NCBI GenBank assembly: GCA_963842455.1
Contig: CAWJHE010000006.1
Coordinates: 744,001-808,000, forward strand
Source: CAWJHE01 sp963842455
GTDB taxonomy: Bacteria; Chloroflexota; Anaerolineae; Anaerolineales; UBA4823
Direction of reading: 5' to 3'
DNA: 64,000 bases
Each line of letters opens with the position of its first letter. Position 1 is the stretch's first letter. The notes beneath the pieces were generated by a model. The model searched no databases. It had not been told where the DNA came from and was given only the letters and a program-made list of their open reading frames with translations. Positions 55,481 through 64,000 of the stretch are shown one piece after another. The translations under genes were made by a program, and so were the position numbers.

Positions 55481-55876
55481 TCACTCCTCTGGGATCAGGT
55501 AAAAGGGAAAGACCAGGCTGCGTTGATCGTGGGTGGCTTTCACCTGGTATTGGATATAGATGATCAGGCGGCTGCGCTCCTGTTCATCGGGTCGGGCATC
55601 CACTTTGGTAACGCGGATGCGCGGCTCCCACATGCCCAAGGCCTCTTCGACGTAGCGCCGCGCTTGGGCAGCCGTATGGCTATTGTTCGGGGCAAAGACC
55701 AGTTCGTATAGTCGACAGCCAAAGTTAGGGCGCATCACGCGCTGTCCTGGGGAGGTAGACAGGATGATGCGGATGGACTGGTCCAGTTCAGTTCGCTCGC
55801 TGGTCAACGCCATCCCACCTTGAGGTCCGATACTCGGCGGAAAGACCCAGCCGCGTCCAATGATTTCTTCTGGCAT
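55481..55876 (-). CDS. GPW/gp25-like baseplate wedge protein
   Basis: 131 residues. GRGWVFPPSIGPQGGMALTS and DQSIRIILSTSPGQRVMRPN-FGCRLYELVF are classic gp25/GPW text; the protein is the lysozyme-like wedge core that links baseplate and sheath in T4, pyocins, T6SS (TssE) and eCIS. No catalytic residues of lysozyme are kept, as is usual. It is 4 bp from the baseplate J gene and 5 bp after the PAAR gene, in the canonical eCIS order. Confidence 0.95.
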   Translation of the reverse strand: MPEEIIGRGWVFPPSIGPQGGMALTSERTELDQSIRIILSTSPGQRVMRPNFGCRLYELVFAPNNSHTAAQARRYVEEALGMWEPRIRVTKVDARPDEQERSRLIIYIQYQVKATHDQRSLVFPFYLIPEE

Positions 55877-55881
55877 ACGTT

Positions 55882-56283
55882 CTACCCTCCAATCAAAACC
55901 GTGCCGACCGCGATTAAGTTCGCCGCCATATTGGGAACAGGATCAGCGCAGGTCTGTGTCTGGTCTCCCGCCCTGGCAGCTGGTTTTCCATTAATCATTA
56001 CCGTGGCGCTGCCCATCAAGATGCGCGCCTGGTTGGTAGGAGGGATCTGGAAAACCGTCCCGGGAGGGGTAGGGAAATGGGGCGGCATATTATTGGCGGT
56101 GCTGCCTAGCGTGGCTGCTGGCATGCCCATGATAAAGACATCCTGGCTCAAGCTGCCATCCAGCATGCCAGAAAAGGGATGTGGCAAGGGTGTGGGCACT
56201 GGTCCGCCTGGAGAAGGCACCATGACGATATGCACATCAACGGCTACCACCTGGTCTCCCTGTTTTGCTGCTGGTTTTCCCAT
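55882..56283 (-). CDS. PAAR-domain spike tip protein
   Basis: 133 residues with PAAR-type repeats: GKPAAKQGDQVVAVDVHIVM, FIMGMPAATLGSTANN and INGKPAARAGDQTQTCADP, ending in MAANLIAVGTVLIGG. The first repeat keeps an early Asp-His layout, and later Cys/His can hold the tip metal. PAAR proteins sharpen the VgrG-like spike. This one carries no extra toxin domain, so it is structural only. It follows the spike gene by 44 bp. Confidence 0.92.
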   Translation of the reverse strand: MGKPAAKQGDQVVAVDVHIVMVPSPGGPVPTPLPHPFSGMLDGSLSQDVFIMGMPAATLGSTANNMPPHFPTPPGTVFQIPPTNQARILMGSATVMINGKPAARAGDQTQTCADPVPNMAANLIAVGTVLIGG

Positions 56284-56327
56284 ATTTATCCTACTCCTGA
56301 TGTGTCTTATTCCTGTCCATTCTTTTG

Positions 56328-58017
56328 TCAGTTTAACTGGATCGTAGCGCCTTTGATGGTCACATTGCCGGATGCTTCTAAATCCAGATTGGCGCCGGCT
56401 TTAATCTTCATGTTGGTCGATGATTTGATCTCCACTTCACCGCTGCTTTCCAGTGTGATCTTGCTGCGCTGGTCATCCAGTTGGATTTTTTGACCGCCAT
56501 TGCTGACGATTAATATTTTTTTATTTTGATCATCCAGGATCACCTGGTGACCATTGGCGCTGATGATCTCGATTTTGTTTTTTCCATTATCGTAAAACGT
56601 GATCAGGTGACCACTTCGCGAACGCCAGGTGCGGACCAGGGGTTTTTCTCCGCTGCCGGCTTGACTCACTTCTGGCGGTAGGTCGTGCTGCCCATTCCAC
56701 AAGCCGCCGAGCACGTAGGGCTGTCCAAAGTCGCCGTGGGCAAAGGACACGAGCACTTCGTCGCCGACCTCGGGTATGGATAGGAAGCCTGCTTCAGGTC
56801 CTGCGCCAGGGGCGACCAACCGGCACCAGGCGCTTTCGGCATCGTCCGCCATCCAGGGAAATTTGATTTTGATCCGACCCCATCCACTCGGGTCATCTGT
56901 GTTGGTAACAATGGCTGGCGCTACTCCAGGCCAACGGTCCATTGGGTCTGAGCGGCTTAGTTGTTCACTGATTAATCCTGTACGCGTGCCGCGCACCTCA
57001 AAATGGGTTCTTAAGCCGTCTGCAGTGAAAACATGCTGGGCTTTGGTGACCAGGTAAGAGCCGCTTAATCGCCTGCCCAGACCATCTAATTGCACAAACT
57101 TGCCCGTCTGAATATCTGGCCGGCGAAAGGCAACGCCCTGGGCTTCAATGAAAGCGCCGCTGATCTCATCCATGCGGGCGGCGGCTAGCTGGTCGGCTTC
57201 CGCCTGGCTAACGACGGATTGGTCAACCAGGATTTTCTTGCCGGGTCCGAAGCTGCTGGCCCACTCTTTGCCGTTTTTGTTTTCCTGGATACCAGGGAAC
57301 AAACCGCCATTAGCAGCCCGGCCAGTCCAGGCTTCCTTCTTTTCAATATCCCAACCTTTTACGACCACTTCATCGACCTGCTCAGCCAGCGTCATGCGCG
57401 GTCGAAAACTGACCAGCTCGCTGCCCCAGGTCAGGTTGAGAGCCTGGCCGTTTTGGGGTGGTTTGCGGAAAAAGAGCTTTCCTTCCTTTACAAAGCATTC
57501 GTATCCAATGCGCCAGGCGCGTTGGCTCAGGAACTCCAAATCGGTTTGATTGTGTTGGAAGATATGCTCGTATACGATTTGCGTATTTTCGATCTCTGTG
57601 CTGAAGTCCAGCCTCTTGAGCGATTTCATTGGCCAGGTCGGAGTCTTTCTTGTTCAGGTGAGCGCGTGTGTGCGGCTGCCGGAATAGGCGGTGAGAGGGA
57701 TCATAACCCTGGACAACCAGCTCTGCCATCATGCCCTCATTGAAGTGGGGTTCTAAGGCAGTAATTTCACCTTTGATGATGGTGTGTTGATCACCATTAC
57801 CCGTTTCTGCCTTAATTTCGATCCCTTTGGTCAATTCAAAGGGACCCTCATCCAACAGGGAGAGGTTTTTATCTTTCAAGCGGATGGAGAAGAAGGCAGG
57901 CAGGTGAGCATGTTGATCTACCACCACTTCCAACAGTTCCTGGAAGACAGCGCCTTCGATCTCGGTTCCATCGACAAATATGGCGATGTGACTGGCAAGT
58001 CGCGCTTCTTGTGGCAT
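56328..58017 (-). CDS. VgrG/gp5-gp27-like spike protein of the eCIS, split by a +1 frameshift near 57604
   Basis: About 562 residues with one base skipped. First frame: HIAIFVDGTEIEGAVFQELL, FFSIRLKDKNLSLLDEGPFE (gp27-like, phage late control D), ending sense at DSDLANEIAQEAGL. The next frame continues STEIENTQIVYEHIFQHNQTDLEFLSQRA. Then RDSDLA-type control D helices, a gp5 OB-fold (PAIVTNTDDPSGWGRIKIKF, PEVGDEVLVSFAHGDFGQPY, about 375-460), and a beta-helix tail of short repeats (GHLITFYDNGKNKIEIISANG to GNVTIKGATIQLN) that makes the needle. It is the central spike below PAAR. No effector extension. Confidence 0.9.
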
Positions 58018-58066
58018 TTTGTTGCTTCAGCTCCTGTGCTGTTATCTTGTTCCGAATAACCGGGCT

Positions 58067-58744
58067 TCAGTCCATAGGAATGCGTAATTGCATGCCAGGT
58101 CGCAAAGCCAGGGGGTTGTCTAACTGGTTTTGTTGGGCGATCAGCCGCCATTTTCCGGCATCGCGATAGACCTCAGCTGCGATCAGGTCCAGGCGGTCGC
58201 CTGCTACCACGCGCCAGATGCGCTCAATCGGACCCCCGCCGGAGGTGGGGTTCTGGCGCGGATAATCGTCCAGGTCGGTATATTGGGTAAAGGTGACATC
58301 CACCTGCGCCCGTACGGGGGTGCCATCATTTTTGAACAGGGTGAATTTCTGGGTCATATTGGTGATATACGAGACGAAGCGGAACACACCCCATTCAAAA
58401 GCGACCTGCGGCGGCTCGATTTTTTCGTTTTGGCGGCGAGATTCCTGCGTTTTGGTCAGCATAAATTTCCACAATTTGTTGGTTTCCTGGCTGACATCTT
58501 CATCGCTTTCGTAAGTATCAAAGGTCAGGTTGAGTTTCAGAGTTTGCGAGCCAGACTTGAAGAATTCACCTTGTGGAGTGTCGGCATTGTTGCGCGGCCT
58601 TTCGTCATAGGTGTTGGATTTGGTCACGCTGTATTCAAACGGGTTGAACATACACGATACCGAAATTCCGCCGCCTTTTTCGTGACCCTGGGCATCGACT
58701 TCGAATATTTTGGCTGCGACTAGTTGTCCGCGAGTAGTGGGCAT
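58067..58744 (-). CDS. LysM-containing baseplate/hub protein (Pvc7/gp53-like)
   Basis: 225 residues. The N-terminus (SCMFNPFEYSVTKSNTYDER, GSQTLKLNLTFDTYES) matches the 'contractile injection system tube/LysM' proteins that join tube and spike hub, and the C-terminal 50 residues are a LysM motif (RIWRVVAGDRLDLIAAEVYR, NQLDNPLALRPGMQLRIP). In Pvc/Afp systems the counterpart is Pvc7. LysM here may hold the baseplate complex or cell wall. It precedes the spike gene by 49 bp and follows the disordered QR-repeat gene by 25 bp. Confidence 0.9.
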   Translation of the reverse strand: MPTTRGQLVAAKIFEVDAQGHEKGGGISVSCMFNPFEYSVTKSNTYDERPRNNADTPQGEFFKSGSQTLKLNLTFDTYESDEDVSQETNKLWKFMLTKTQESRRQNEKIEPPQVAFEWGVFRFVSYITNMTQKFTLFKNDGTPVRAQVDVTFTQYTDLDDYPRQNPTSGGGPIERIWRVVAGDRLDLIAAEVYRDAGKWRLIAQQNQLDNPLALRPGMQLRIPMD

Positions 58745-58769
58745 CTCTCACTCCTGATAAAAGGGTTCT

Positions 58770-60720
58770 TCAAAATCTTCTGCGCTCCCATTCGAGCGCC
58801 AGCTTTTGTTTGATTTCACTGTAAACTTTTTTAGCCAGTTCCTGGATATCAACTTCCTGGTCTGCTGGCTTTTCCTGGTCTTCACGAGACGCTGGTTCTC
58901 TACCCGCTACAGCTTGGGCAGGTGCTGCGGTTGGCTCAGCCTGGCGTTGGATGGCTTGAGACTGGTGCGATGGGCTATCAGCCTGAGCAGTAAAACTGCT
59001 ATTGGGTGTGCGCATCAACTGAGATGCGGAACTATGTATCTGCTTTGGGCGACTCTGCGCAGGAGAATGGATGGCTGCTGGGGGTGAAGATTCGCGAGCT
59101 GGCGGATTCTCACCAATCAGTTGCCACAAATCTGCGGGCAGGCTCGCCAATTTCTGTCCCAACCATCTCTGGGCTGCTGCTTTCATCTTTGAAGCGCTGC
59201 AAAGGTAGGGCAGGCGCGATCGGTAACTTGTCGACTGGTTCTGGCGAGTGTTCTTCTTGAATTCCGGATGGAGATGGTTGGACTGTCTCGAAGGACGCTG
59301 CACTTTGAAAAGATCTTGGTTCTGCTTCCGTTTGGACGGGCTGCGTATGCTGGTCGGCATCCTCTGGTTGGCGCTGCACCAGGTTGGCAGGTTTTGCAGG
59401 CTGCGTCGGCTGCGACAGAGGGTGCGGGCGGCGAGGCGGGATGTATTCGATGGAAGAATCGCTGGGAATGGTGCGCACCTGTTCCAAGCGGCTTTGAATC
59501 TGTCCAAAATCCTGGCTCAAGGTCGTTCTCTCCATTCCATGCGCCTTGGGGGCAGCATAGGTGCTTGCGCCATCAACCTGAGCGGGAGACTGATATCGGG
59601 TGGGCGGGGGTACCAGGTCTGGAAGTTCCGATTCGGTGGCTTTCTCCTGCACCGGCCAAACGCTTTGCAACGGGGCGGGATGCAGGCTGATGCCATCTTC
59701 CACGGGTTCCATATCCGGGGCAGTCCCTTCACCAGCGGTTATTGTAGATTCGTGACCCATTGCCTCCGCTGCAGAACTGTCCAATAACATCTTGTCCGCA
59801 GGCATGTGAGTTTCACGCGTTGCGATTTTTGCATTATCCGTTTTTCTCTGGACATCGGTCAGGCTTGCGCTTCGAGGCTGTAAAGTGGTTTGCAGATCTG
59901 CTTGAGTCTGGTTGGTAGGGTTCTCTGCGATTGGCGGGTCAGTAGCTGCACTTAGTTCGCTGCGTCTTCGCCATTCCGCTGGAGAGGTTAAGGTCGCCAG
60001 ACTGGAAGTCCCCGTCTGTTCAGTTGCTTGTGGTTCTTTTTCTTTTTCGGATTGTGTAGTTTCTTCGTCAGGGTCCTTGAGAGCAGTGGGCTGGTTGTCT
60101 GCGCGTTTCTGCAGCGGCGAAGCTTCTTTTCGTTGAATGGGTCCGGCTGTTGGTTCGGCTGCAGCAGTTGAGCCTGGTAAGTTTGCGGTTTGACTGGCTT
60201 CCCCAGGCGATGAAATCTGTTCAGATGGTTGTGCTTCAGTCCTGTTATCATCCATTAACTGGTTGTCTGTTCCGATGCCTTCTTCTTGCCGCTCCTTTTC
60301 CTGGTGGCGGTTGAAAATCGATTGTAAACGCCGCCACAGGTTATCATCGTCGCCTACGCTCTGTGAAGGATGAATATCCCTTCTGGCAGTACCAGATGGC
60401 TCGATTACTTTAGCTTCTGCAACAGCAGGCATCCGGTTTGGCTTCTCTGCCAATTCAGGCTGTATGGGCGCTGATTCAAAATAAACTGGAATGGGTGGGA
60501 TGGTGGGGGTCGATGCGCCCAAAGATGCAGTGTTTGGTACCCAGCTGGCTTTGACTGGTTGTTCAGTCCCAGCAGGTCTGGCGGGATGGAGAAATTGCCC
60601 CTGGTCTGCATCAGGCGCAGTTGGAATATGTACCGGCGCATGGGTGACGGCGGCGATTCTGGTGTGCCGTTGGACGGTTTTGAGTAAAGGTGACCTGTAC
60701 ATTCTTCCCATCATAACCAT
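58770..60720 (-). CDS. Long disordered eCIS-associated protein with QR motifs, split by a +1 frameshift near 59188
   Basis: About 650 residues with one base skipped; no family recognised. The whole chain is rich in Pro, Gln, Ser, Thr and Glu and must be largely disordered. Motifs of the form (V/I/L)QR recur: VQRHTR near 16, IQRKEA, VQRKTD, VQRQPE, LQRFK and IQRQAE, a pattern also found in linkers of eCIS cargo proteins. Sense passes between frames at LPLQRFK, followed by KMKAAAQRWLGQKLASLP. The last 25 residues form a charged helix, ELAKKVYSEIKQKLALEWER-RRF, that aligns without gaps to the small protein at 61174-61374. No tail-length ruler text is seen, though position and length would allow a tape-measure or cargo-adaptor role. 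Start ATG 60720 is 10 bp after tube 2. Confidence 0.7.
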
Positions 60721-60730
60721 TCTGAATAGA

Positions 60731-61174
60731 TCATTCTTTCGAAACGCTGACTTCGCCGCAGGCTAATTCCAGAGTCTGGATGGCGATGGTGGCATCGCTG
60801 CTCTTCAAGCTGGGTCCAGACCATTTAACCGGATAGGCATCCTGCACATGCCAGACCAGCACCGGTTCCAGGTGGGCATCTAGCAGGGTGATGGTGAACG
60901 GTTTGCGTGTTACCGGTTGGCTGAGCGACTCGATATACCAATCCAATAGCTTGCTTTTCCCCACCCCGTTTTTCAAGCTCACACGCGCCGCTTTACGCCG
61001 GCCGGGTAATAGATGGGTGTAGGTGTTCAAACCGCCTTCTTTGAGCTCTTCCACATCAAGCTCCAGGGTGGGTAGGCTGCACTCGGTAAAGGCTGCCTGC
61101 CTTTCGCCGTCCATATCGACCACAAAGCGGAAGGCCGGGTTGGCCGAGCTGCGGATTTGAGCTTCGTCAGCCAT
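60731..61174 (-). CDS. eCIS tail tube protein 2 (gp19-like)
   Basis: 147 residues from ATG 61174, which has GGAGG 5 nt upstream; a longer frame reaches 61198 without a site. Text such as NPAFRFVVDMDGERQAAFTE-CSLPTLELDVEELKEGGLN and YTHLLPGRRKAARVSLKNGV is the inner-tube fold (T4 gp19, Hcp-like). It differs from tube 1 (61846-62292), and such a second tube or tube-initiator is normal in Afp/Pvc systems. Its start overlaps the stop of the small helical gene (TGATG). Confidence 0.92.
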   Translation of the reverse strand: MADEAQIRSSANPAFRFVVDMDGERQAAFTECSLPTLELDVEELKEGGLNTYTHLLPGRRKAARVSLKNGVGKSKLLDWYIESLSQPVTRKPFTITLLDAHLEPVLVWHVQDAYPVKWSGPSLKSSDATIAIQTLELACGEVSVSKE

Positions 61175-61374
61175 CAGTTGCCTCCATAACGCTTCCAATT
61201 CCCCAGACGACTACCCTTCCCACGACGTTCGTCTTCAATCTTCAGTTCTGCCTGCCATAAGAGCCAGACTTGCTCAGTCACTTTGCGGAGCATCTCAGCA
61301 GAAATCTGAGGTTTCCCGGAAGTTTCTTCAGGCTGGCTGCCATTGCTGGATGAACTTGTTGATGATGTTGGCAT
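61174..61374 (-). CDS. Small eCIS-associated helical protein
   Basis: 66 residues, start ATG 61374, 3 bp from the previous gene and overlapping the next start by one base, which supports it as real. The first 22 residues are Ser/Gly-rich, the rest a single amphipathic helix (ISAEMLRKVTEQVWLLWQAE-LKIEDERRGKG) ending in a basic tail. Short proteins with a 'V(Y/W)...L..E..ERR' helix are often found between tube genes in eCIS loci, with no known role; I do not assign a family. The same helix recurs at the end of the long protein at 58770-60720. Confidence 0.78.
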   Translation of the reverse strand: MPTSSTSSSSNGSQPEETSGKPQISAEMLRKVTEQVWLLWQAELKIEDERRGKGSRLGNWKRYGGN

Positions 61375-61376
61375 GG

Positions 61377-61754
61377 TTAAGCCTCCAAAATGCTATCGAT
61401 CGGCGCCACCTGCAGTTGAAACTGGCGCTGGCAATGCGGGCAAGTGGCTCCCAGGGTTACGCTGGCATAGCCGTTCAGACGCATATACAGGTCTTCCAGG
61501 TAGGCCAGGTCGCTGGCGAATAAACCTTCTATAATCTGAGGGGTTATGTTCCTCAGCTCTCCTAGCTGCGTGATGACCCGGCTGAGCAGGATAACCGGCA
61601 GAAAGGCTTCGTTGGCTAGTACCTGGGGGTGTTGCAGCGAGTGGATCTCATCACCAGCGGTTGCCAGGCGCATGCTGCCCAGGCGGTGCACCTGCCCATC
61701 AGAATCCAGGTAACCGCGTGGCAGACTGAACTCAAAAAGTGTTTGCATAGCCAT
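61377..61754 (-). CDS. eCIS tail-assembly-like protein with CxxC zinc knuckle
   Basis: 125 residues. FEFSLPRGYLDSDGQVHRLG and SMRLATAGDEIHSLQHPQVL are hallmark text of the small conserved protein sitting between tube genes in many eCIS loci; VILLSRVITQLGELRNITPQ and IEGLFASDLAYLEDLYMRLN follow. The C-terminus has CPHC (in TCPHCQRQF), a possible half zinc-binding site. It resembles tail assembly chaperones by size and position, but a chaperone role is inference. It lies 91 bp after tube 1 and 2 bp before the small helical gene. Confidence 0.85.
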   Translation of the reverse strand: MAMQTLFEFSLPRGYLDSDGQVHRLGSMRLATAGDEIHSLQHPQVLANEAFLPVILLSRVITQLGELRNITPQIIEGLFASDLAYLEDLYMRLNGYASVTLGATCPHCQRQFQLQVAPIDSILEA

Positions 61755-61845
61755 TTATCTCTCATATGGTTGCGCGCCTGGCAAAGAACCGCGAAGGGAA
61801 TTCTCCTGGTAATCTTTACCAGGCTGCACAACAGGGTTGAACTCG

Positions 61846-62292
61846 TTACTTCACCCGTTCAATATACTCATGCGCCAGGGTTAGTTCTTCTATGCCAATT
61901 TCATTACTATCGGCTTTGGGTTGTGGTCCGGTGACTTTGACCGGCCAAGCGCGCTGGAAGTTCCAGCGGGCTACTTCTTTCAAATGCTGGTCAAACATGA
62001 CGATCGAACCATCGTGGCGATTACCGTCTACATCGCCTTGCTCGACCTTTCTGCGCCAATCCCAAATATCCATACTGCTGGTGATACCCCGTTTTAAGGT
62101 GATATTCTCCCACTTCATCCTCCCAGGTATCTTAAGGATGATTTCTGCACCTTTCTCGTTGATCACCTTGTGTTCGATAACTTCATGCTCCGATCCCAAG
62201 CCAGAGCATTCCGTAAAATAACCTTTCACTGCGCCTTGAATATCCACGGCGAAATGAAAACCAACCAGGGGGTCTTCACGTCCATTAGCCAT
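61846..62292 (-). CDS. eCIS tail tube protein 1 (gp19-like)
   Basis: 148 residues, start ATG 62292 with AAGGAG upstream. PLVGFHFAVDIQGAVKGYFT-ECSGLGSEHEVIEHKV, RMKWENITLKRGITSSMDIW and ARWNFQRAWPVKVTGPQ are classic text for the main inner tube (T4 gp19/Pvc1-like). Subunits form stacked hexamers inside the sheath. It follows the sheath gene by 44 bp, the standard order. Confidence 0.95.
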   Translation of the reverse strand: MANGREDPLVGFHFAVDIQGAVKGYFTECSGLGSEHEVIEHKVINEKGAEIILKIPGRMKWENITLKRGITSSMDIWDWRRKVEQGDVDGNRHDGSIVMFDQHLKEVARWNFQRAWPVKVTGPQPKADSNEIGIEELTLAHEYIERVK

Positions 62293-62336
62293 AATCCATT
62301 ACTCCTTGTCTATACTCAGTAAACTAATTGCCGACA

Positions 62337-63869
62337 TCAGGATTGCGCATTTGCGCCAGCCCATTGGGTCAGGCGGAAGATGACAAATTCTGCTGGTTTG
62401 ACCGGCGCCAATCCAACTTCGATGATCAACTGTCCCAGGTCGCGGATTTCCGGTGGGTTAAGCTCCTCATCACATTTGACATAAAAAGCGTCATCCGGGG
62501 TGTTACCGAACAAGGCGCCGCTGAGCCAGATGGTTTTCAAGAAGGAACGCGTGTCGCGTAACACTTTTGCCCATAGGGTGCTGTCATTCGGTTCAAATAC
62601 CACCCATTGCATCCCGCTATCCAGTGAGGCTTCTACCATGATGAACAAGCGGCGTACATTTACATAGCGCCAGGAGCCGTCGCTGCTCAGGGTGCGCGCT
62701 CCCCAGACGCGGATGCCGCGGCCCGGGAAGGTGCGGATGCAGTTGACGCCCAACGGGTTGAGCAGATCCTGCTCTCCTTTGCTCAGATGCAGCTCCAAAT
62801 CGATAGCGCCGAGAACGGTTTCATTGGCAGGCGCTTTGTGCACGCCGCGATCCGCATCTGCGCGGTTGTAGATCCCAGCCATATGCCCGCTGGGTGGGGT
62901 CAGCTTGGTGGTGCTGCCGCCGCCGCTCAGATCGGCGATCTGGATCCAGGGATAATAAAGCGCCGCAAACGAGCTATCGAAATTGATATAGTTGCGCCAC
63001 TCGATGGCTTGCTGGGCATTCAATCCGGGCGGTGTATCCAGAATGGCAAAGCGGTAGCGCATCCGTTCACAGTGAGCGATCATGGCTTCTTGGATCATCT
63101 TAACCCGCTCTTTGGCCTCCGCGCTGCCATCAAAGCCTGCCATCAAATCTGGGCAAACCACCAGGCGTACCTGGTCCAGGGCTTCTAAGCCGCCCAGACC
63201 GGTGCGCTCACTGACATCCCCGATGAAATCCTTGGCGCTGAGAGGCGGTACCCCGCCGCCAGACAGGGCATAGCTGCCATCTTCCGGGAAAGCACTGCTG
63301 TTTACCCCTGAGATGGTAATTTTTTCAAATGCAGCATCTCCAACGAAATTCTCACCCTTCTTCATGCTTAAGCTGCTTTTGGTCTCTCCCCCAACAGAAA
63401 GGGTGAAAGCTTCCTCTCCGCTGGCTTTGATACTGACTGATAAAGCATTGCCAGATGGACCAGCCATTTTGGCTTTTACGGTAAAAGCTGTGCCACGCCC
63501 TTTGGCTGCTACGCTGGCTTCAGCGCTCTGAGCTTCTACTCCGCCTTCGTTCAAGGCGCGCAGGCTGGTGACAAAACAGGGGCCGCCGCCATTGGCGAAA
63601 TAACCGTAAACTGCATCGGGCAGATAAGCGCCTGAGGTAAAGTCACCAAAAATTTCCACAAATTGTGTCCAGTTGGTGACCAGGGTGGCTTTGTTGAGCC
63701 GGGATTCTACGACAACTCTCTCACCGGAGGCTGCATCGATCGCCTTGCGGCTGGCTTCTGCCGTGATGCCCACGAAAGCCGCCGTTGAGGTGCCTACTGC
63801 CTGGATAGGCTTGGTGCCGCGATCGATCTCCTCAACGTATACACCGGGTGATAAATAAGTTTGTGCCAT
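62337..63869 (-). CDS. Contractile tail sheath protein of the eCIS
   Basis: 510 residues from ATG 63869, with AAGGAG 10 nt upstream; a longer frame to 63908 adds residues not in the family. N-terminal AQTYLSPGVYVEEIDRGTKP is the typical sheath start, with AVGTSTAAFVGITAEAS next and an inserted, variable beta domain at about 125-220. The C-terminal contraction domain has NCIRTFPGRGIRVWGARTLS, WRYVNVRRLFIMVEASLDSG, FLKTIWLSGALFGNTPDDAF and ELNPPEIRDLGQLIIEVGLA. Only one sheath gene is seen here; more could lie beyond the edge. It is the first intact structural gene in the window. No head, terminase or integrase genes accompany it, so this is not a prophage. Confidence 0.96.
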   Translation of the reverse strand: MAQTYLSPGVYVEEIDRGTKPIQAVGTSTAAFVGITAEASRKAIDAASGERVVVESRLNKATLVTNWTQFVEIFGDFTSGAYLPDAVYGYFANGGGPCFVTSLRALNEGGVEAQSAEASVAAKGRGTAFTVKAKMAGPSGNALSVSIKASGEEAFTLSVGGETKSSLSMKKGENFVGDAAFEKITISGVNSSAFPEDGSYALSGGGVPPLSAKDFIGDVSERTGLGGLEALDQVRLVVCPDLMAGFDGSAEAKERVKMIQEAMIAHCERMRYRFAILDTPPGLNAQQAIEWRNYINFDSSFAALYYPWIQIADLSGGGSTTKLTPPSGHMAGIYNRADADRGVHKAPANETVLGAIDLELHLSKGEQDLLNPLGVNCIRTFPGRGIRVWGARTLSSDGSWRYVNVRRLFIMVEASLDSGMQWVVFEPNDSTLWAKVLRDTRSFLKTIWLSGALFGNTPDDAFYVKCDEELNPPEIRDLGQLIIEVGLAPVKPAEFVIFRLTQWAGANAQS

Positions 63870-63937
63870 TGCCAATTTTCTCCTTTGTGTACTAGGTAGC
63901 TCCATCACATGAAGCCAATCGATTGTTTATGCCATAT

Positions 63938-64000
63938 TTACCAGTCGATTTCTCTCATAGGCAACCTCCTGGCGGGGGACGGGATTTTTTGTTCATAGCT
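63938..64000 (-). CDS. C-terminal end of an upstream eCIS gene (partial)
   Basis: In one minus frame the last 20 codons before TAA at 63940-63938 read SYEQKIPSPARRLPMREIDW. A second frame ends at a TGA about 17 bp earlier, so which one is the real C-terminus is unsure. In related loci a DUF4255/terminator-type or similar gene lies before the sheath. The 68 bp to the sheath start hold no other feature. Confidence 0.3.
   Translation of the reverse strand, partial: SYEQKIPSPARRLPMREIDW

Noticed and set aside
57382..58017. Independent 211-residue late-control protein
   Set aside because: Its end after EIAQEAGL is out-of-frame; the VgrG-like sense resumes in the next frame.
52451..64000. Prophage or R-type pyocin remnant
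   Set aside because: There is no integrase, terminase, portal, capsid, holin or lysis gene; two tube genes, PAAR, a LysM hub protein and FHA partner fit an eCIS better.

Overview
The window looks like a stretch of a chromosome from the class Anaerolineae (Chloroflexota). The clues are lipoproteins with long Thr/Pro-rich linkers, a 1.9-kilo-residue secreted subtilase with bacterial Ig/DUF11-like repeats ending in YIPLIIK, Ser/Thr kinases carrying FHA and thrombospondin-3-like Ca-binding repeats, and an extracellular contractile injection system (eCIS) of the chromosomal type. The assignment is by gene content only; no rRNA or tRNA gene is seen here. No CRISPR array, IS element, integrase, phage head gene or terminase was found.

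Layout. 1-8.6 kb (minus): M24 peptidase (cut by the window edge), M14 carboxypeptidase, GH31 alpha-glucosidase, SprT-like metalloprotein, AAA+ ATPase and PRPP synthetase. 8.7-10.9 kb (plus): Tat-exported L,D-transpeptidase and two paralogous lipoproteins. 10.9-12.8 kb (minus): ABC-2 exporter pair. 13-18.2 kb (plus): receiver-like/DUF309 fusion, nitroreductase, Tex and PepA, closed by a terminator. 18.3-21.9 kb (minus): a lipoprotein and a three-gene ABC-2 exporter. 22-22.8 kb (plus): FmdB-type zinc ribbon and a glycine-zipper protein. 22.9-32 kb: surface glycan locus (two GT4 glycosyltransferases, Wzx-like flippase, Wzy/WaaL-like ligase with TPR tail, WecA-like transferase fused to a CapD N-terminal half). 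32.1-37.9 kb (minus): giant S8 protease. 38.3-40.1 kb: C45 acyltransferase-like hydrolase and a PH/SHOCT membrane protein. 40.1-45.3 kb (minus): MFS transporter, MrfB (YprB) exonuclease and MrfA (YprA) helicase, the latter with an inserted HNH-type motif. 45.3-52.4 kb (minus): a pseudokinase and an active PpkA/PknB-like kinase with the same FHA-TM architecture. 52.4-64 kb (minus): the eCIS structural operon, transcribed sheath, tube 1, tail-assembly protein, small helix protein, tube 2, a long disordered QR-repeat protein, LysM baseplate protein, VgrG-like spike, PAAR tip, gp25, baseplate J and an FHA-fused tail protein I.

The most interesting system is the apparent wiring of a contractile injection machine to Ser/Thr phosphorylation. 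The last structural gene fuses a phosphothreonine-binding FHA domain to a baseplate component and lies 50 bp from an active FHA-kinase and then a pseudokinase that has lost the catalytic Lys, Asp and DFG Asp at aligned positions. This recalls the PpkA/Fha1 control of type VI secretion, but in an eCIS.

Eight long genes, all on the minus strand and all between 22.8 and 60.7 kb, are each broken by one frame change of the same sense (one extra base; each total length is 1 mod 3). I annotate each as a single gene. Insertion-type sequence error or recent slippage is the simplest explanation; recoding would be the exciting one.
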